A stretch of DNA of 64,000 bases from UKL13-2 sp031431435 (GTDB lineage Bacteria; Pseudomonadota; Gammaproteobacteria; Burkholderiales; Usitatibacteraceae). The notes beneath the pieces were generated by a model. The model did no database searches and was not told the DNA's origin. It saw only the letters and a program-made list of their open reading frames with translations. This document shows, one piece after another, positions 44,080 through 52,221 of the stretch (the stretch's first letter is position 1; every line of letters begins with the position of its first letter). The translations under genes were made by a program, and so were the position numbers. The DNA lies in NCBI GenBank assembly GCA_031431435.1, contig JANPDI010000269.1:1-64000 (forward strand). Reading direction: 5' to 3'.

Positions 44080-45489
44080 TCAGATCACCTTGGAGAATCG
44101 AACGCGTTCGCGATCGCTTTGCAGGTGACGATCAAAGGTCATGGCGACCGCACGCACCAGCAACCGGCCGCGCGGTGTGACGGTGATCCATTGTGAATCC
44201 CATTCAACCAGGCCATCGTCGCGCAATGCTTCCAGTGCGGCCATTTCATTGGCGAAATACTCATCAAATCTGATCAGATGCGCCTCTTCGACGGCCTCAA
44301 TTGATAGTTCGAACTGGCACATCAGCGACTGGATGACAGACCGCCGCAGCAAATCGTCCTGCGTCAATTGAATGCCGCGCAATGTTGGCAAGACGCCGCG
44401 GTCGAGACAATCATAATATTCATCCAGCGTCCGCACATTCTGGCTGTAGGTCGGCCCGACTTTGCTGATCGCGGAAATGCCGAGCGCGATCAGGTCGCAG
44501 TCGGGTTGCGTGGAGTAACCCTGAAAGTTTCGATGCAGTCGTCCCTGCCGCGCGGCGACCGCGAGTCCGTCATGCGGTAATGCAAAGTGATCCATGCCGA
44601 TATGGACGTAACCGGCATCGGTCAACCGTCGAATGGCCAGCATCATGATCTGCAGTTTGGCTTCGGCGGTGGGCAGATCGGCGGATAAAATACGGCGCTG
44701 CGGCTTGAATACCGTTGGCAGGTGCGCGTAGCTATAGAGTGCGATCCGATCCGGTTGCAGCGCAATGACACGATCAAGTGTGTGACTGAAGCCGATCACG
44801 TGCTGTTTTGGCAGCCCATAGATCAGATCAATGTTGATTGATGTCATGCCGTGTTTCCTGGCGGCATCAATCACGGTAACCGTTTCCGCCTCGGACTGAA
44901 TCCGGTTGACCGCCTTTTGCACCGCCGGGTCAAAGTCCTGAACGCCGATACTGATACGGTTGAATCCAAGTGCAGCCAGTGCGGCAATCTTGCCTTCGTC
45001 TGCGGTGCGTGGATCAATCTCAACCGAGTACTCACCCGAGGCCAGCTCAAAATGGCGGCCGAGACTGCGCATCAACGCGGCCAATTCGTCCGCGGACAAA
45101 AACGTCGGTGTGCCGCCACCGAGGTGTACCTGCTCAACCCGGCGTGCACCGGAGAGGTTTTCGGCTGTCATTGCCGCCTCCCGCTCGACGTATCGAAGAT
45201 ATTTGGCACTGCGACCGTGATCGCGGGTGGTGATTTTGTTACAGCCGCAATAGAAACATATCGTGTCGCAAAACGGCAGGTGCACGTAAAGCGAAAGCGG
45301 CGCCAATTCGCCGCGCACGGTACGCCGGCCCAATGCGGCCGCATGGTCGGGGGCGCCATGTGCTTCAATAAAACGATCCGCGGTCGGGTATGACGTGTAG
45401 CGCGGGCCACTTTGATCGTAGCGGCGAATCAGGTCGATATCCATTTCGAGATTGCCGGTTGGCGCAGTGTGGCTGGACGATAGGTTCAT
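44080..45489 (-). CDS. hemN: oxygen-independent coproporphyrinogen III oxidase
   Basis: A 469-residue radical SAM enzyme for anaerobic heme synthesis. The cluster motif is 'CDTICFYCGCNK' (CxxxCxxC with HemN's extra cysteine), and 'HLGGGTPTFLS' follows. C-terminal 'GYSTQPDCDLIALGISAIS' is the HemN signature. The ATG at 45489 is preferred to a longer frame from 45654 that would cross the FNR box. It is divergent from fnr and leads the hemN-SafE-ccoI-ccoS run. Confidence 0.95.
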   Translation of the reverse strand: MNLSSSHTAPTGNLEMDIDLIRRYDQSGPRYTSYPTADRFIEAHGAPDHAAALGRRTVRGELAPLSLYVHLPFCDTICFYCGCNKITTRDHGRSAKYLRYVEREAAMTAENLSGARRVEQVHLGGGTPTFLSADELAALMRSLGRHFELASGEYSVEIDPRTADEGKIAALAALGFNRISIGVQDFDPAVQKAVNRIQSEAETVTVIDAARKHGMTSINIDLIYGLPKQHVIGFSHTLDRVIALQPDRIALYSYAHLPTVFKPQRRILSADLPTAEAKLQIMMLAIRRLTDAGYVHIGMDHFALPHDGLAVAARQGRLHRNFQGYSTQPDCDLIALGISAISKVGPTYSQNVRTLDEYYDCLDRGVLPTLRGIQLTQDDLLRRSVIQSLMCQFELSIEAVEEAHLIRFDEYFANEMAALEALRDDGLVEWDSQWITVTPRGRLLVRAVAMTFDRHLQSDRERVRFSKVI

Positions 45490-45612
45490 TTTTTCGAGTG
45501 TGGCAATACCATGGTGTCTGGCAATTGAACAAAACCAGCCAAAAATCTGCGCGGCGCTGGTTTTGAGCCTTTGCGCATGGGTAGAATGATGGTCTCGTGA
45601 GTACGATTCGTT

Positions 45613-45626
45613 TTGATATAGATCAA
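45613..45626. promoter_or_regulatory. FNR box between hemN and fnr
   Basis: TTGAT-atag-ATCAA is an exact FNR consensus site, within the longer TTTTGATATAGATCAAA. It lies 124 bases before the hemN start and 59 before the fnr start, so it could activate hemN, autoregulate fnr, or both. No clear -10 hexamer at class II spacing decided between them. Confidence 0.85.
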
Positions 45627-45684
45627 ATGGGTGGCGGCATTCGCGCCGTTGCATTCCCTGAACGCCTCAACTTGATAGATAGCC

Positions 45685-46434
45685 ATGAAAATTGAATCAC
45701 CCCGCCAAAGGGCAATAGCGGTCGACCCCGGCGCATTGAAGACGGCCTGCGCAGATTGCAATCTGCGCGAGATTTGCCTTCCGGCCGGTTTATCCCACGA
45801 TGATATTGACCAGCTCGATGAGCTGGTGTACACACGCATCAAGGTCCGGCGCGGTGATGCGGTATTCCGGGCGGGCGAGACGTTCACTGCGATTTACGCC
45901 GTTCGCAGTGGATTTTTCAAAACACGGGCAACCACCCAGGACGGGCGAGAACAGGTAACCGGTTTTTCAATGGCCGGTGAAATATTGGGCATGGATGGTA
46001 TCGGGCTTGGCAGTCACAGCTGTGATGCGGTTGCATTGGAAGATAGCGAGATATGCACCATCCCGTATGTGCAGTTTGAGGCGCTGTCGCACCAAGTCCC
46101 GTCGTTGCAGCGCCATTTTCACAAGGTCATGAGCCGTGAAATTGTGCGCGAAAATGGTGTGATGATGTTGTTAGGCGTGATGCGCGCCGAAGAGCGCCTG
46201 GCGGCGTTTTTACTGAATCTTTCACAACGTCTGAATACGCGTGGCTATTCTGCCGTCGAGTTCCACTTGCGCATGACGCGTGAAGAGATTGGCAGCTATC
46301 TCGGTATGAAGCTCGAAACCGTCAGTCGCGCGTTCTCAAAATTTCAAACCGACAACGTCATCAAAGTCGATCAGAAATACATTCACATTCTTGATCTTGA
46401 TGCGCTTCGGAAGATTTACGCGCACCATACGTGA
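45685..46434 (+). CDS. fnr: oxygen-sensing transcription regulator FNR (ANR)
   Basis: A 249-residue CRP/FNR regulator. Cysteines 22, 25 and 31 plus one in 'DSEICTIP' match the four [4Fe-4S] ligands of E. coli FNR. The recognition helix 'LETVSRAFSKF' has the canonical FNR E-x-x-S-R for TTGAT half-sites. It is divergent from hemN and convergent with the universal stress gene, four bases apart. It is the likely activator at the boxes found at ccoN, hemN/fnr and the stress gene. The paralogue at 25415-26164 differs at the Ser. Confidence 0.95.
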   Translation: MKIESPRQRAIAVDPGALKTACADCNLREICLPAGLSHDDIDQLDELVYTRIKVRRGDAVFRAGETFTAIYAVRSGFFKTRATTQDGREQVTGFSMAGEILGMDGIGLGSHSCDAVALEDSEICTIPYVQFEALSHQVPSLQRHFHKVMSREIVRENGVMMLLGVMRAEERLAAFLLNLSQRLNTRGYSAVEFHLRMTREEIGSYLGMKLETVSRAFSKFQTDNVIKVDQKYIHILDLDALRKIYAHHT

Positions 46435-46438
46435 AACG

Positions 46439-46876
46439 CTAGCGGCAGACCAACACCGGGATTGTCGAGTGGGTCAGCACCTTGGTTGTCTCGCTGCCGA
46501 GCAGCAACGCTGAAAGCCCCCGCCGTCCATGTGACGCCATGACAACCAGATCACATTTGCGTTTTTTGGCCACCTGAATAATCACCTCATAGGGATGATC
46601 GGATGTCATTGCGACAAATTCGAACGCCGTCGCTTTGAGTCGCTTTGCCACCTGTGCCTTGATCGCTTCGGCGCGTTTTTTGGTGGCATCTGTCCACTGT
46701 TTGGCGGTAATCGGCGTGACCATATAACCTTCGCCGCCGACAAATGCGGGGAAGTCGGGCGTGGCGGTGACAACCGTCAGTTTTGCGCCGCTTGATGCGG
46801 CAAGTTTGGCGGCGATGTCAAGCGCCTTCAGTGACAATTTACTGCCGTCGACCGGAACAAGAATTGATTTAAACAT
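46439..46876 (-). CDS. universal stress protein (UspA family)
   Basis: A 145-residue UspA-domain protein. It starts 'MFKSILVPVDGS' and ends with 'VVMASHGRRGLSALLLGSETTKVL', which contains the G-x2-G-x9-G(S/T) ATP-binding pattern. The ATG at 46876 has a ggagggcaac ribosome site; a longer frame from 46996 runs into the FNR box. FNR control fits the known group of universal stress proteins induced by anaerobiosis. Confidence 0.92.
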   Translation of the reverse strand: MFKSILVPVDGSKLSLKALDIAAKLAASSGAKLTVVTATPDFPAFVGGEGYMVTPITAKQWTDATKKRAEAIKAQVAKRLKATAFEFVAMTSDHPYEVIIQVAKKRKCDLVVMASHGRRGLSALLLGSETTKVLTHSTIPVLVCR

Positions 46877-46909
46877 GTTGCCCTCCGTGATTGAACCCGC
46901 AATCCAATC

Positions 46910-46951
46910 ATCGTAGGCGCTGCCGCGGGGACCGGGCTTGATGTGGATCAA
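46910..46951 (-). promoter_or_regulatory. FNR promoter of the universal stress gene
   Basis: TTGAT-gtgg-ATCAA (46938-46951) is an exact FNR site with the same spacer as the one at ccoN. A -10 like TACGAT on the minus strand (46915-46910) gives a predicted start near 46903 with the box centred at -41.5. The start codon follows 27 bases further on. Confidence 0.85.
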
Positions 46952-47061
46952 ATCAGCGTCCGACGGCCGAATAACGCCAACGCGAGCCGTCGGCAAACGG
47001 CATTAATCGCCTTTCCCGTGCAAATGACCCCGCACGGTTCAAGCGCATGAAGCTAAGTCCT

Positions 47062-47844
47062 TCACTTGCCGGCGGCTTTGAACTCTTCCATGCGCCGGCG
47101 GGCGTTTTCCATCTCCACGGCTCTGGCGCGCTGTTGCGCCGCCTCGTTTTCTTCACGGCTCAATTGCTCGACATAGCGCTTTTGCCGGTCAGCCACCTGT
47201 TGGGCCTGACGGCGTTGCCGTTCAACCTCGCTTTGTTCGACCAGTTCACCGTATTGCCGCAGGAAGTTCTCGCGGTTGATTTGTGCCTGCGATTTCGCGG
47301 GGGCAGCCAGAGGCAGGGCGACAAATTTTTCCGCCTGCATTTCCCGCTCGCGCACTTCCCGGACGTCTGCCAATCTGGCTTCCTCCGCGGCGCGCCGTTC
47401 GGCGGCATCGCGCCGTTGTTGTTCTTCGAATTTGAGTCGTTCAGAATTCGCGATTGCCGCCGCCGCCGCCTTTTGTTGATCCAGGATTCGTTCCTGTTCA
47501 GCCAATCGCCGGGCCGCATCGCGTTGTTCGACCCAGACATATCCGGCACCGGCAATCACCAAAACCACAGCCGCGGCGGTCAGTCCTGCGCGCATACCGA
47601 TGCCGCCATCGGATGCCGACTTTGCGTGGTCAGCGGCCAATTTCCGGTCATATAACTCACGCGATGTTGCGCGCGATAACACCCGGTTGGCCTCTTCAAT
47701 GGCGATGATTTCCTGTTGCCGCTCGGCATCCGACAATTTCATGTTGGTTTGTACCTCAATCAGGCGCAACTGATAGGCACGATCGATTGCCGCCTCGGTG
47801 GCGTTTGACGGGACTTTCAGAATTGTGTATGCGTTACCGGACAT
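47062..47844 (-). CDS. membrane protein with HPD-less J-like domain and coiled coil
   Basis: About 260 residues in three parts. Residues 1-70 resemble a DnaJ J-domain ('AYTILKVPSNATEAAIDRAYQLRL', then 'AIEEANRVLSRATSRELYDRKL') but the HPD tripeptide needed to stimulate Hsp70 is missing. A membrane helix ('AGLTAAAVVLVIAGAGYVWV') follows at about 86-105. The rest is a long charged coiled coil rich in Arg, Glu and Ala. Start taken at MSGN (47844); an ATG four codons upstream is also open. It is divergent from greB. No function can be named. Confidence 0.7.
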   Translation of the reverse strand: MSGNAYTILKVPSNATEAAIDRAYQLRLIEVQTNMKLSDAERQQEIIAIEEANRVLSRATSRELYDRKLAADHAKSASDGGIGMRAGLTAAAVVLVIAGAGYVWVEQRDAARRLAEQERILDQQKAAAAAIANSERLKFEEQQRRDAAERRAAEEARLADVREVREREMQAEKFVALPLAAPAKSQAQINRENFLRQYGELVEQSEVERQRRQAQQVADRQKRYVEQLSREENEAAQQRARAVEMENARRRMEEFKAAGK

Positions 47845-47988
47845 AACAGGACTCAAATGTAGGCATCGCGCATCTCAGAGGATGGTTGCAAATGCAAGGC
47901 AGCCGACGGGCGCTCACTGCCTTCTCAAAAGTATAATGATGTTTCCACACATGGCAAGAGTTTGAACTATTTTAATGACCAACGCCGC

Positions 47989-48621
47989 ATGAGCAAAGCC
48001 TTTACCCGTGAGACCGATGCCGATGACGATGATGGTCAGGCACCCGGTAGTGCGCCAATCCCGCCCGGGGCCAAGAATTACATCACCCCCGGCGGCTACC
48101 AACGTCTGAAGGATGAGTTGGGGTATTTGCTCGACAAGGAGCGTCCTGCCGTCACCGTCGCGGTCTCCTGGGCGGCAAAAAATGGTGACCGCAGTGAAAA
48201 CGCCGATTATCAGTATGGCAAAAAACGCCTGCGCGAAATCGACCGTCGTATTCGTTTTTTGTCGAAACGACTTGATATCGCCGAGGTGGTTGATCCGGCC
48301 GCCGCACGTGAAGATGAGGCCGCCGAGCGGGTGTTTTTTGGTGCCACTGTTTGTTACGCCAATCAGACCGGTGATGAGAACACCGTGTCAATTGTTGGCA
48401 TCGATGAACTGGACCTGAAAAAAGGCTACATCACCTGGATATCGCCGCTGGCGCGGACGCTGTTGAAAGCCAGAATCGGTGATACGGTGATTCTTGTCGC
48501 GCCAGGCGGGCGTGAGGAATTGGACGTGCTTGACGTGTGTTACAAAGCGCTGGACATCGACCGCTTTGTACCACAGGCACCGATCAGCTTGAATGTGATC
48601 AAACCGCCCGACGGGCCGTGA
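47989..48621 (+). CDS. greB: transcription elongation factor GreB
   Basis: A 210-residue Gre factor that helps backtracked RNA polymerase cleave the nascent RNA. The coiled-coil domain begins 'ITPGGYQRLKDELGYLLDKERP', with the acidic tip 'NGDRSENADYQYGKKRLREIDRRIRFLSKRL'; 'ENADY' is the conserved tip and 'RRIRFLSKRL' is GreB-like. The FKBP-like domain is C-terminal. The N-terminus carries about 27 extra residues with an acidic DADDDD stretch, and the protein is some 50 residues longer than E. coli GreB. Start at ATG 47989. Confidence 0.92.
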   Translation: MSKAFTRETDADDDDGQAPGSAPIPPGAKNYITPGGYQRLKDELGYLLDKERPAVTVAVSWAAKNGDRSENADYQYGKKRLREIDRRIRFLSKRLDIAEVVDPAAAREDEAAERVFFGATVCYANQTGDENTVSIVGIDELDLKKGYITWISPLARTLLKARIGDTVILVAPGGREELDVLDVCYKALDIDRFVPQAPISLNVIKPPDGP

Positions 48622-48637
48622 TGATGCCCGGCATTGC

Positions 48638-49453
48638 CTAAATGATTCGCTTGCGAATGACGCCGACGACGATCTCGGCAATGATGACCACGACAAAAAT
48701 CGTCGACAGCACCACAGCGACCTGGTCCCACCTAAACAGATTCATGGCGGTGTCCATTGCCATGCCAATGCCGCCGGCGCCAACCAGTCCGAGTACGGCC
48801 GATTCGCGTACGTTGATGTCCCAACGAAACAGCGCGATCGACCAAAACGATGGCATCACCTGCGGCCAGTAGGCTTTCAAAAAAACAGATGTATTTGAGG
48901 CGCCGGTTGCTGTCAGCGCCTCAACCGGCCCTTTGTTTGCCTCTTCCAGCGCTTCACCGAACAGTTTTCCGACGAACCCGATTGAACGAAAGGCAATTGC
49001 CATGGTGCCGGCGAGCGCACCCGGACCAAAGATGGCAATAAACAGCAATGCCCACACCAGCGTATTGACCGAACGGCTGGCGACCAGAATGAACTTGGCG
49101 ATCATATTCAGCGATTTGTACGGCACCACGTTGTTGGCCGCCATGATGCCAACCGGGATCGCCATACAAAGGCAAAGCAGCGTGCCCAGTGTGGCGATAT
49201 TGAGCGTCTCAATCAGCGCCTCGTGGACTGACTTTGCGTAGTAGGACGTATCCATCGGCCACATGCGCACAAAAAAATCCTTGAGCTGGTCGGGTGCGTC
49301 GATCAGAAACTCAGGGATGATTTCGATATTTTTGAGCGAAAAGACGATCGCCGCCAGCGTCAAAAAATAGAACGCAAAACGCAGGAATTTTTGCTCGGGG
49401 GTAAACCGTTCCCATTTACGCAAGCCGCCGATATTCAGGGATTGTGCCGTCAT
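48638..49453 (-). CDS. phnE: phosphonate-type ABC transporter permease (second)
   Basis: A 271-residue PhnE-family permease with about six helices. The coupling loop is 'EALEEANKGPVEALTATGAS' (EAA-type loop). It overlaps the preceding permease gene by four bases (ATGA at 49450-49453). Two permeases suggest a heterodimeric channel for phosphonate, phosphite or a related anion. No C-P lyase or phosphonatase gene is seen next to it. Confidence 0.9.
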   Translation of the reverse strand: MTAQSLNIGGLRKWERFTPEQKFLRFAFYFLTLAAIVFSLKNIEIIPEFLIDAPDQLKDFFVRMWPMDTSYYAKSVHEALIETLNIATLGTLLCLCMAIPVGIMAANNVVPYKSLNMIAKFILVASRSVNTLVWALLFIAIFGPGALAGTMAIAFRSIGFVGKLFGEALEEANKGPVEALTATGASNTSVFLKAYWPQVMPSFWSIALFRWDINVRESAVLGLVGAGGIGMAMDTAMNLFRWDQVAVVLSTIFVVVIIAEIVVGVIRKRII

Positions 49454-50340
49454 GATGCCTCCAGCGCGGCGGATTTTTCCCGCGCAAGTCTGGCCGTGCG
49501 CCGGTTGCGGAAATAATCAAGCAGGGCCAGATTGTCGTTGAACATCGCGCGAACATAGCCGGATACAACCTCGGCGAGAATGATCAGCGCGATGATCGAC
49601 AGCAATATTGCACAGACAAAATCATAGTCAAACCGCTGGAATGCGGAAAACAGACTGCCGCCAATTCCGCCGGCACCAACGATGCCAATCATGGTTGAAT
49701 GGCGCAGGTTGGAGTCAAATTGATACGAGGCAAAGCCAAGAAAGCGCGAAAACACCTGCGGCATGACGCCAAACGCCAGCACACCAAAAAAGCCGGCGCC
49801 GGATGCGCGAACCGCCTCGACCTGCTTGGGGGAAATTTCTTCGATCGCTTCTGCGAAGAGTTTTGAAATGAAGCCGATGGAGCCGACCACCAATGCGCCG
49901 ATTCCGGCAATTGCGCCGAAGCCGACCGCCTTGACAAAAATAATGGCAATCACAACTTCGTGAAATGACCGACAGACTGCGATCAACGCACGTGCCGGCC
50001 ACACCACCCAAACCGGCATCAAATTGCGCGCCGCCAACAGGCCGATGGGCAAGGAAATCGCAATGCCGATAAACGTGGCGATCACCGCGATCTGCACACT
50101 CTCGGCGAGCCCCTTGACGATCATCTCAATTTTGTCCGGCGCAAAATTTGGCGGAAACATGCGCGCCAAGAACTTCGCAGCGTTACCGAGGCCGTCAGCA
50201 AAGCGCGCCCAGGTAATGTCGAGTTGGTTGGCGGCCCACACGACATAAATCGCCAGCAAGATCCAGCCAATCCGCGCCTGCCAATTCGGCTGAAATGCGA
50301 TGCGTGTCGGCGGGACGGAGATGGTTGGGCTGGCGTTCAT
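49450..50340 (-). CDS. phnE: phosphonate-type ABC transporter permease (first)
   Basis: A 296-residue PhnE-family permease with the coupling loop 'EAIEEISPKQVEAVRASGAG'. The ATG at 50340 lies 11 bases after the phnC stop; a longer frame from 50376 would overlap phnC. Downstream it overlaps the second permease. Order phnD-phnD-phnC-phnE-phnE is that of the known phosphonate uptake operons with the binding protein duplicated. Confidence 0.9.
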   Translation of the reverse strand: MNASPTISVPPTRIAFQPNWQARIGWILLAIYVVWAANQLDITWARFADGLGNAAKFLARMFPPNFAPDKIEMIVKGLAESVQIAVIATFIGIAISLPIGLLAARNLMPVWVVWPARALIAVCRSFHEVVIAIIFVKAVGFGAIAGIGALVVGSIGFISKLFAEAIEEISPKQVEAVRASGAGFFGVLAFGVMPQVFSRFLGFASYQFDSNLRHSTMIGIVGAGGIGGSLFSAFQRFDYDFVCAILLSIIALIILAEVVSGYVRAMFNDNLALLDYFRNRRTARLAREKSAALEAS

Positions 50341-50350
50341 AAAGGGTTCA

Positions 50351-51112
50351 TCACTCCAGCCAATCCTCGCCGCCATAAATTTCCTTGAGATTGGATTCGG
50401 TCAACTCGGCGGGCGTGCCATTAAATACCACCTGCCCGCCGTTCATGCCGATCATGCGCTGGCAGAAGCGCTTGGCAAGCGCGACGTTGTGGATGTTGAC
50501 GATAACGGGAATATTGCGCGTGCCGGCCATCGCCGCCATGATTTCCATGATCTCGACCGAGGTTTTGGGGTCGAGCGAAGAGGTCGGTTCATCAGCAAGC
50601 AGAATTTCCGGACGCTGCATGATGGCACGCGCAATGCCAACTCGCTGGCGCTGACCACCTGACAGCCCGTCGGCACGTTGATTGGCAAAATTCCCCAACC
50701 CCACAGCATCCAGCAAATTAAACGCTTCCTCAATATCCTCGGCGGGAAATTTGCGTAACCAGGCCTTGAATGCAGACACATAACCAAGGCGCCCGGTCAG
50801 CACGTTTTCCATCACCGTCAATCGTTCGACCAGGTTGTATTCCTGAAACACCATGCCGATGCGGCGGCGCGCTTCCCGCAGTGGTACGCCTGATAGTTTT
50901 GCCAGGTCCTGGCCTTGAAACAAAATCTGTCCTTCGGTGGGATCGATCAACCGGTTGATACAACGAATCAGCGTCGATTTGCCAGTGCCCGACGGCCCGA
51001 TGATGGCGGTGATGCCGTCACCCGGAATATCCAGATCGATCCCCTTCAGCACCGGCACGCCTTTTTTGTATTCCTTGACGAGCCCGCGAATTTGAATTGA
51101 TCGATCAGCCAT
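50351..51112 (-). CDS. phnC: phosphonate-type ABC transporter ATP-binding protein
   Basis: A 253-residue ABC ATPase of the PhnC family: Walker A 'GPSGTGKSTLIRCINRL' (about residues 37-53), signature 'LSGGQRQRVGIARAI' (about 146-160), Walker B 'ILLADEPTSSLDP' (about 167-179). It powers import by the two permeases encoded downstream. It starts 2 bases after the second binding-protein gene. Confidence 0.95.
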   Translation of the reverse strand: MADRSIQIRGLVKEYKKGVPVLKGIDLDIPGDGITAIIGPSGTGKSTLIRCINRLIDPTEGQILFQGQDLAKLSGVPLREARRRIGMVFQEYNLVERLTVMENVLTGRLGYVSAFKAWLRKFPAEDIEEAFNLLDAVGLGNFANQRADGLSGGQRQRVGIARAIMQRPEILLADEPTSSLDPKTSVEIMEIMAAMAGTRNIPVIVNIHNVALAKRFCQRMIGMNGGQVVFNGTPAELTESNLKEIYGGEDWLE

Positions 51113-51114
51113 AT

Positions 51115-52173
51115 TTATTTTTTGGTTGGTTGGTTTTTTTGTACCGCAGCTTCTCTGACGGCGCGCGCATCAAACGCGCTGCGGCTAAACACCTCGCCGC
51201 TGGTACCGGCCACATCGCGGACCGACACAAAATCGCGTTTGTAATTTAGCGGCATGAAGCGGTCGGGTCCGCGAAAAGCGGTTGATAATTCGGCGGGAAA
51301 TCGAAATGTAAAGGTGCAGTCCTCAATCAATTTACGCAATGCCGGATCAAGATCATGCGCCACTGACAAACTGCCGGCAGGAAACGGTTTGCTCTTATAA
51401 ATCACCCTGAGGTCATCCTGCTTGACCACGCCGCGTTGAATCATCCGGATCAGGACGTCGTCAGCCACCGCCGCGGCATCGTAGTCGCCATTGACCACGC
51501 CGGAAATGGAATTGTCGTGTTTGCCCGAATAAAGCACTTTGTAAGCCTTGTCAGGAACCACGCCTTCGGCGGGGAAAAGTGCACGCGGTGCGAGGTTTCC
51601 GGAGTTCGACGATGCCGAGACGTGTGCCACCCGTTTGCCAGCGAGCTGGGGCATCGTTTTGATGGCGCTATCGCTTTTGACAACCACGATCAGATGGTAG
51701 GCTGTGATGCCGTCTTTGAGTGTGCCGTGGTTGGCGATCGGCACCGCGCCGGCCACATTCACGGCAAACGGCGTGTCGCCGGCGGAAAGCAGACTGAACT
51801 GGATTCGACCGGAGCGAAGCGCCTCAATGGTCGCCGCGCTTGAATGGACCTGCAGAAATCGCACGTTGCGTTTGGTGCAGGCGCGCATGTGGTCGACATA
51901 CGGCGCCCACATTTTTTCGTAAGTGGCGGGGTCCTCCTGCGGCGAATAGCTGAGTAATAACGACGCCGGATTCTTCCAGCGCCTCGGGTCTTTTGGCAAG
52001 TCCGCCGTCAGGTCACCATCGGCATCACAATAAATTGTGTCCAAATCACCCCGTGACTTGCATTCCTGTGCGCCGGCCGAAACGGCAAACGTGATAGCTG
52101 CCAGCGCCACGAGCAGCGCAGGCATCATGCCACCTGTTCGACTGCTGGTGGACGGCGGCGGGATTTTTATCAT
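51115..52173 (-). CDS. phnD: phosphonate-type periplasmic binding protein, copy 2
   Basis: A 352-residue PhnD-family binding protein with a signal peptide (about residues 1-35, ending near 'SAGA|QECK'). The PhnD core 'SAGDTPFAVNVAGAVPIA', 'HVSASSNSGNLAPRALFP' and 'GDYDAAAVADDVLIRM' is present. It shares with copy 1 an unusual mature N-terminus, C-K-x-RGDLD-x-I-x-CD, with two cysteines, so the two arose by tandem duplication and have diverged. Ligand unknown; phosphonate, phosphite or another small oxyanion. Confidence 0.88.
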   Translation of the reverse strand: MIKIPPPSTSSRTGGMMPALLVALAAITFAVSAGAQECKSRGDLDTIYCDADGDLTADLPKDPRRWKNPASLLLSYSPQEDPATYEKMWAPYVDHMRACTKRNVRFLQVHSSAATIEALRSGRIQFSLLSAGDTPFAVNVAGAVPIANHGTLKDGITAYHLIVVVKSDSAIKTMPQLAGKRVAHVSASSNSGNLAPRALFPAEGVVPDKAYKVLYSGKHDNSISGVVNGDYDAAAVADDVLIRMIQRGVVKQDDLRVIYKSKPFPAGSLSVAHDLDPALRKLIEDCTFTFRFPAELSTAFRGPDRFMPLNYKRDFVSVRDVAGTSGEVFSRSAFDARAVREAAVQKNQPTKK

Positions 52174-52221
52174 GTTGATGACATTTCACTGGTGATCAGC
52201 GCGTTATTGTGGTTGTCAGTC

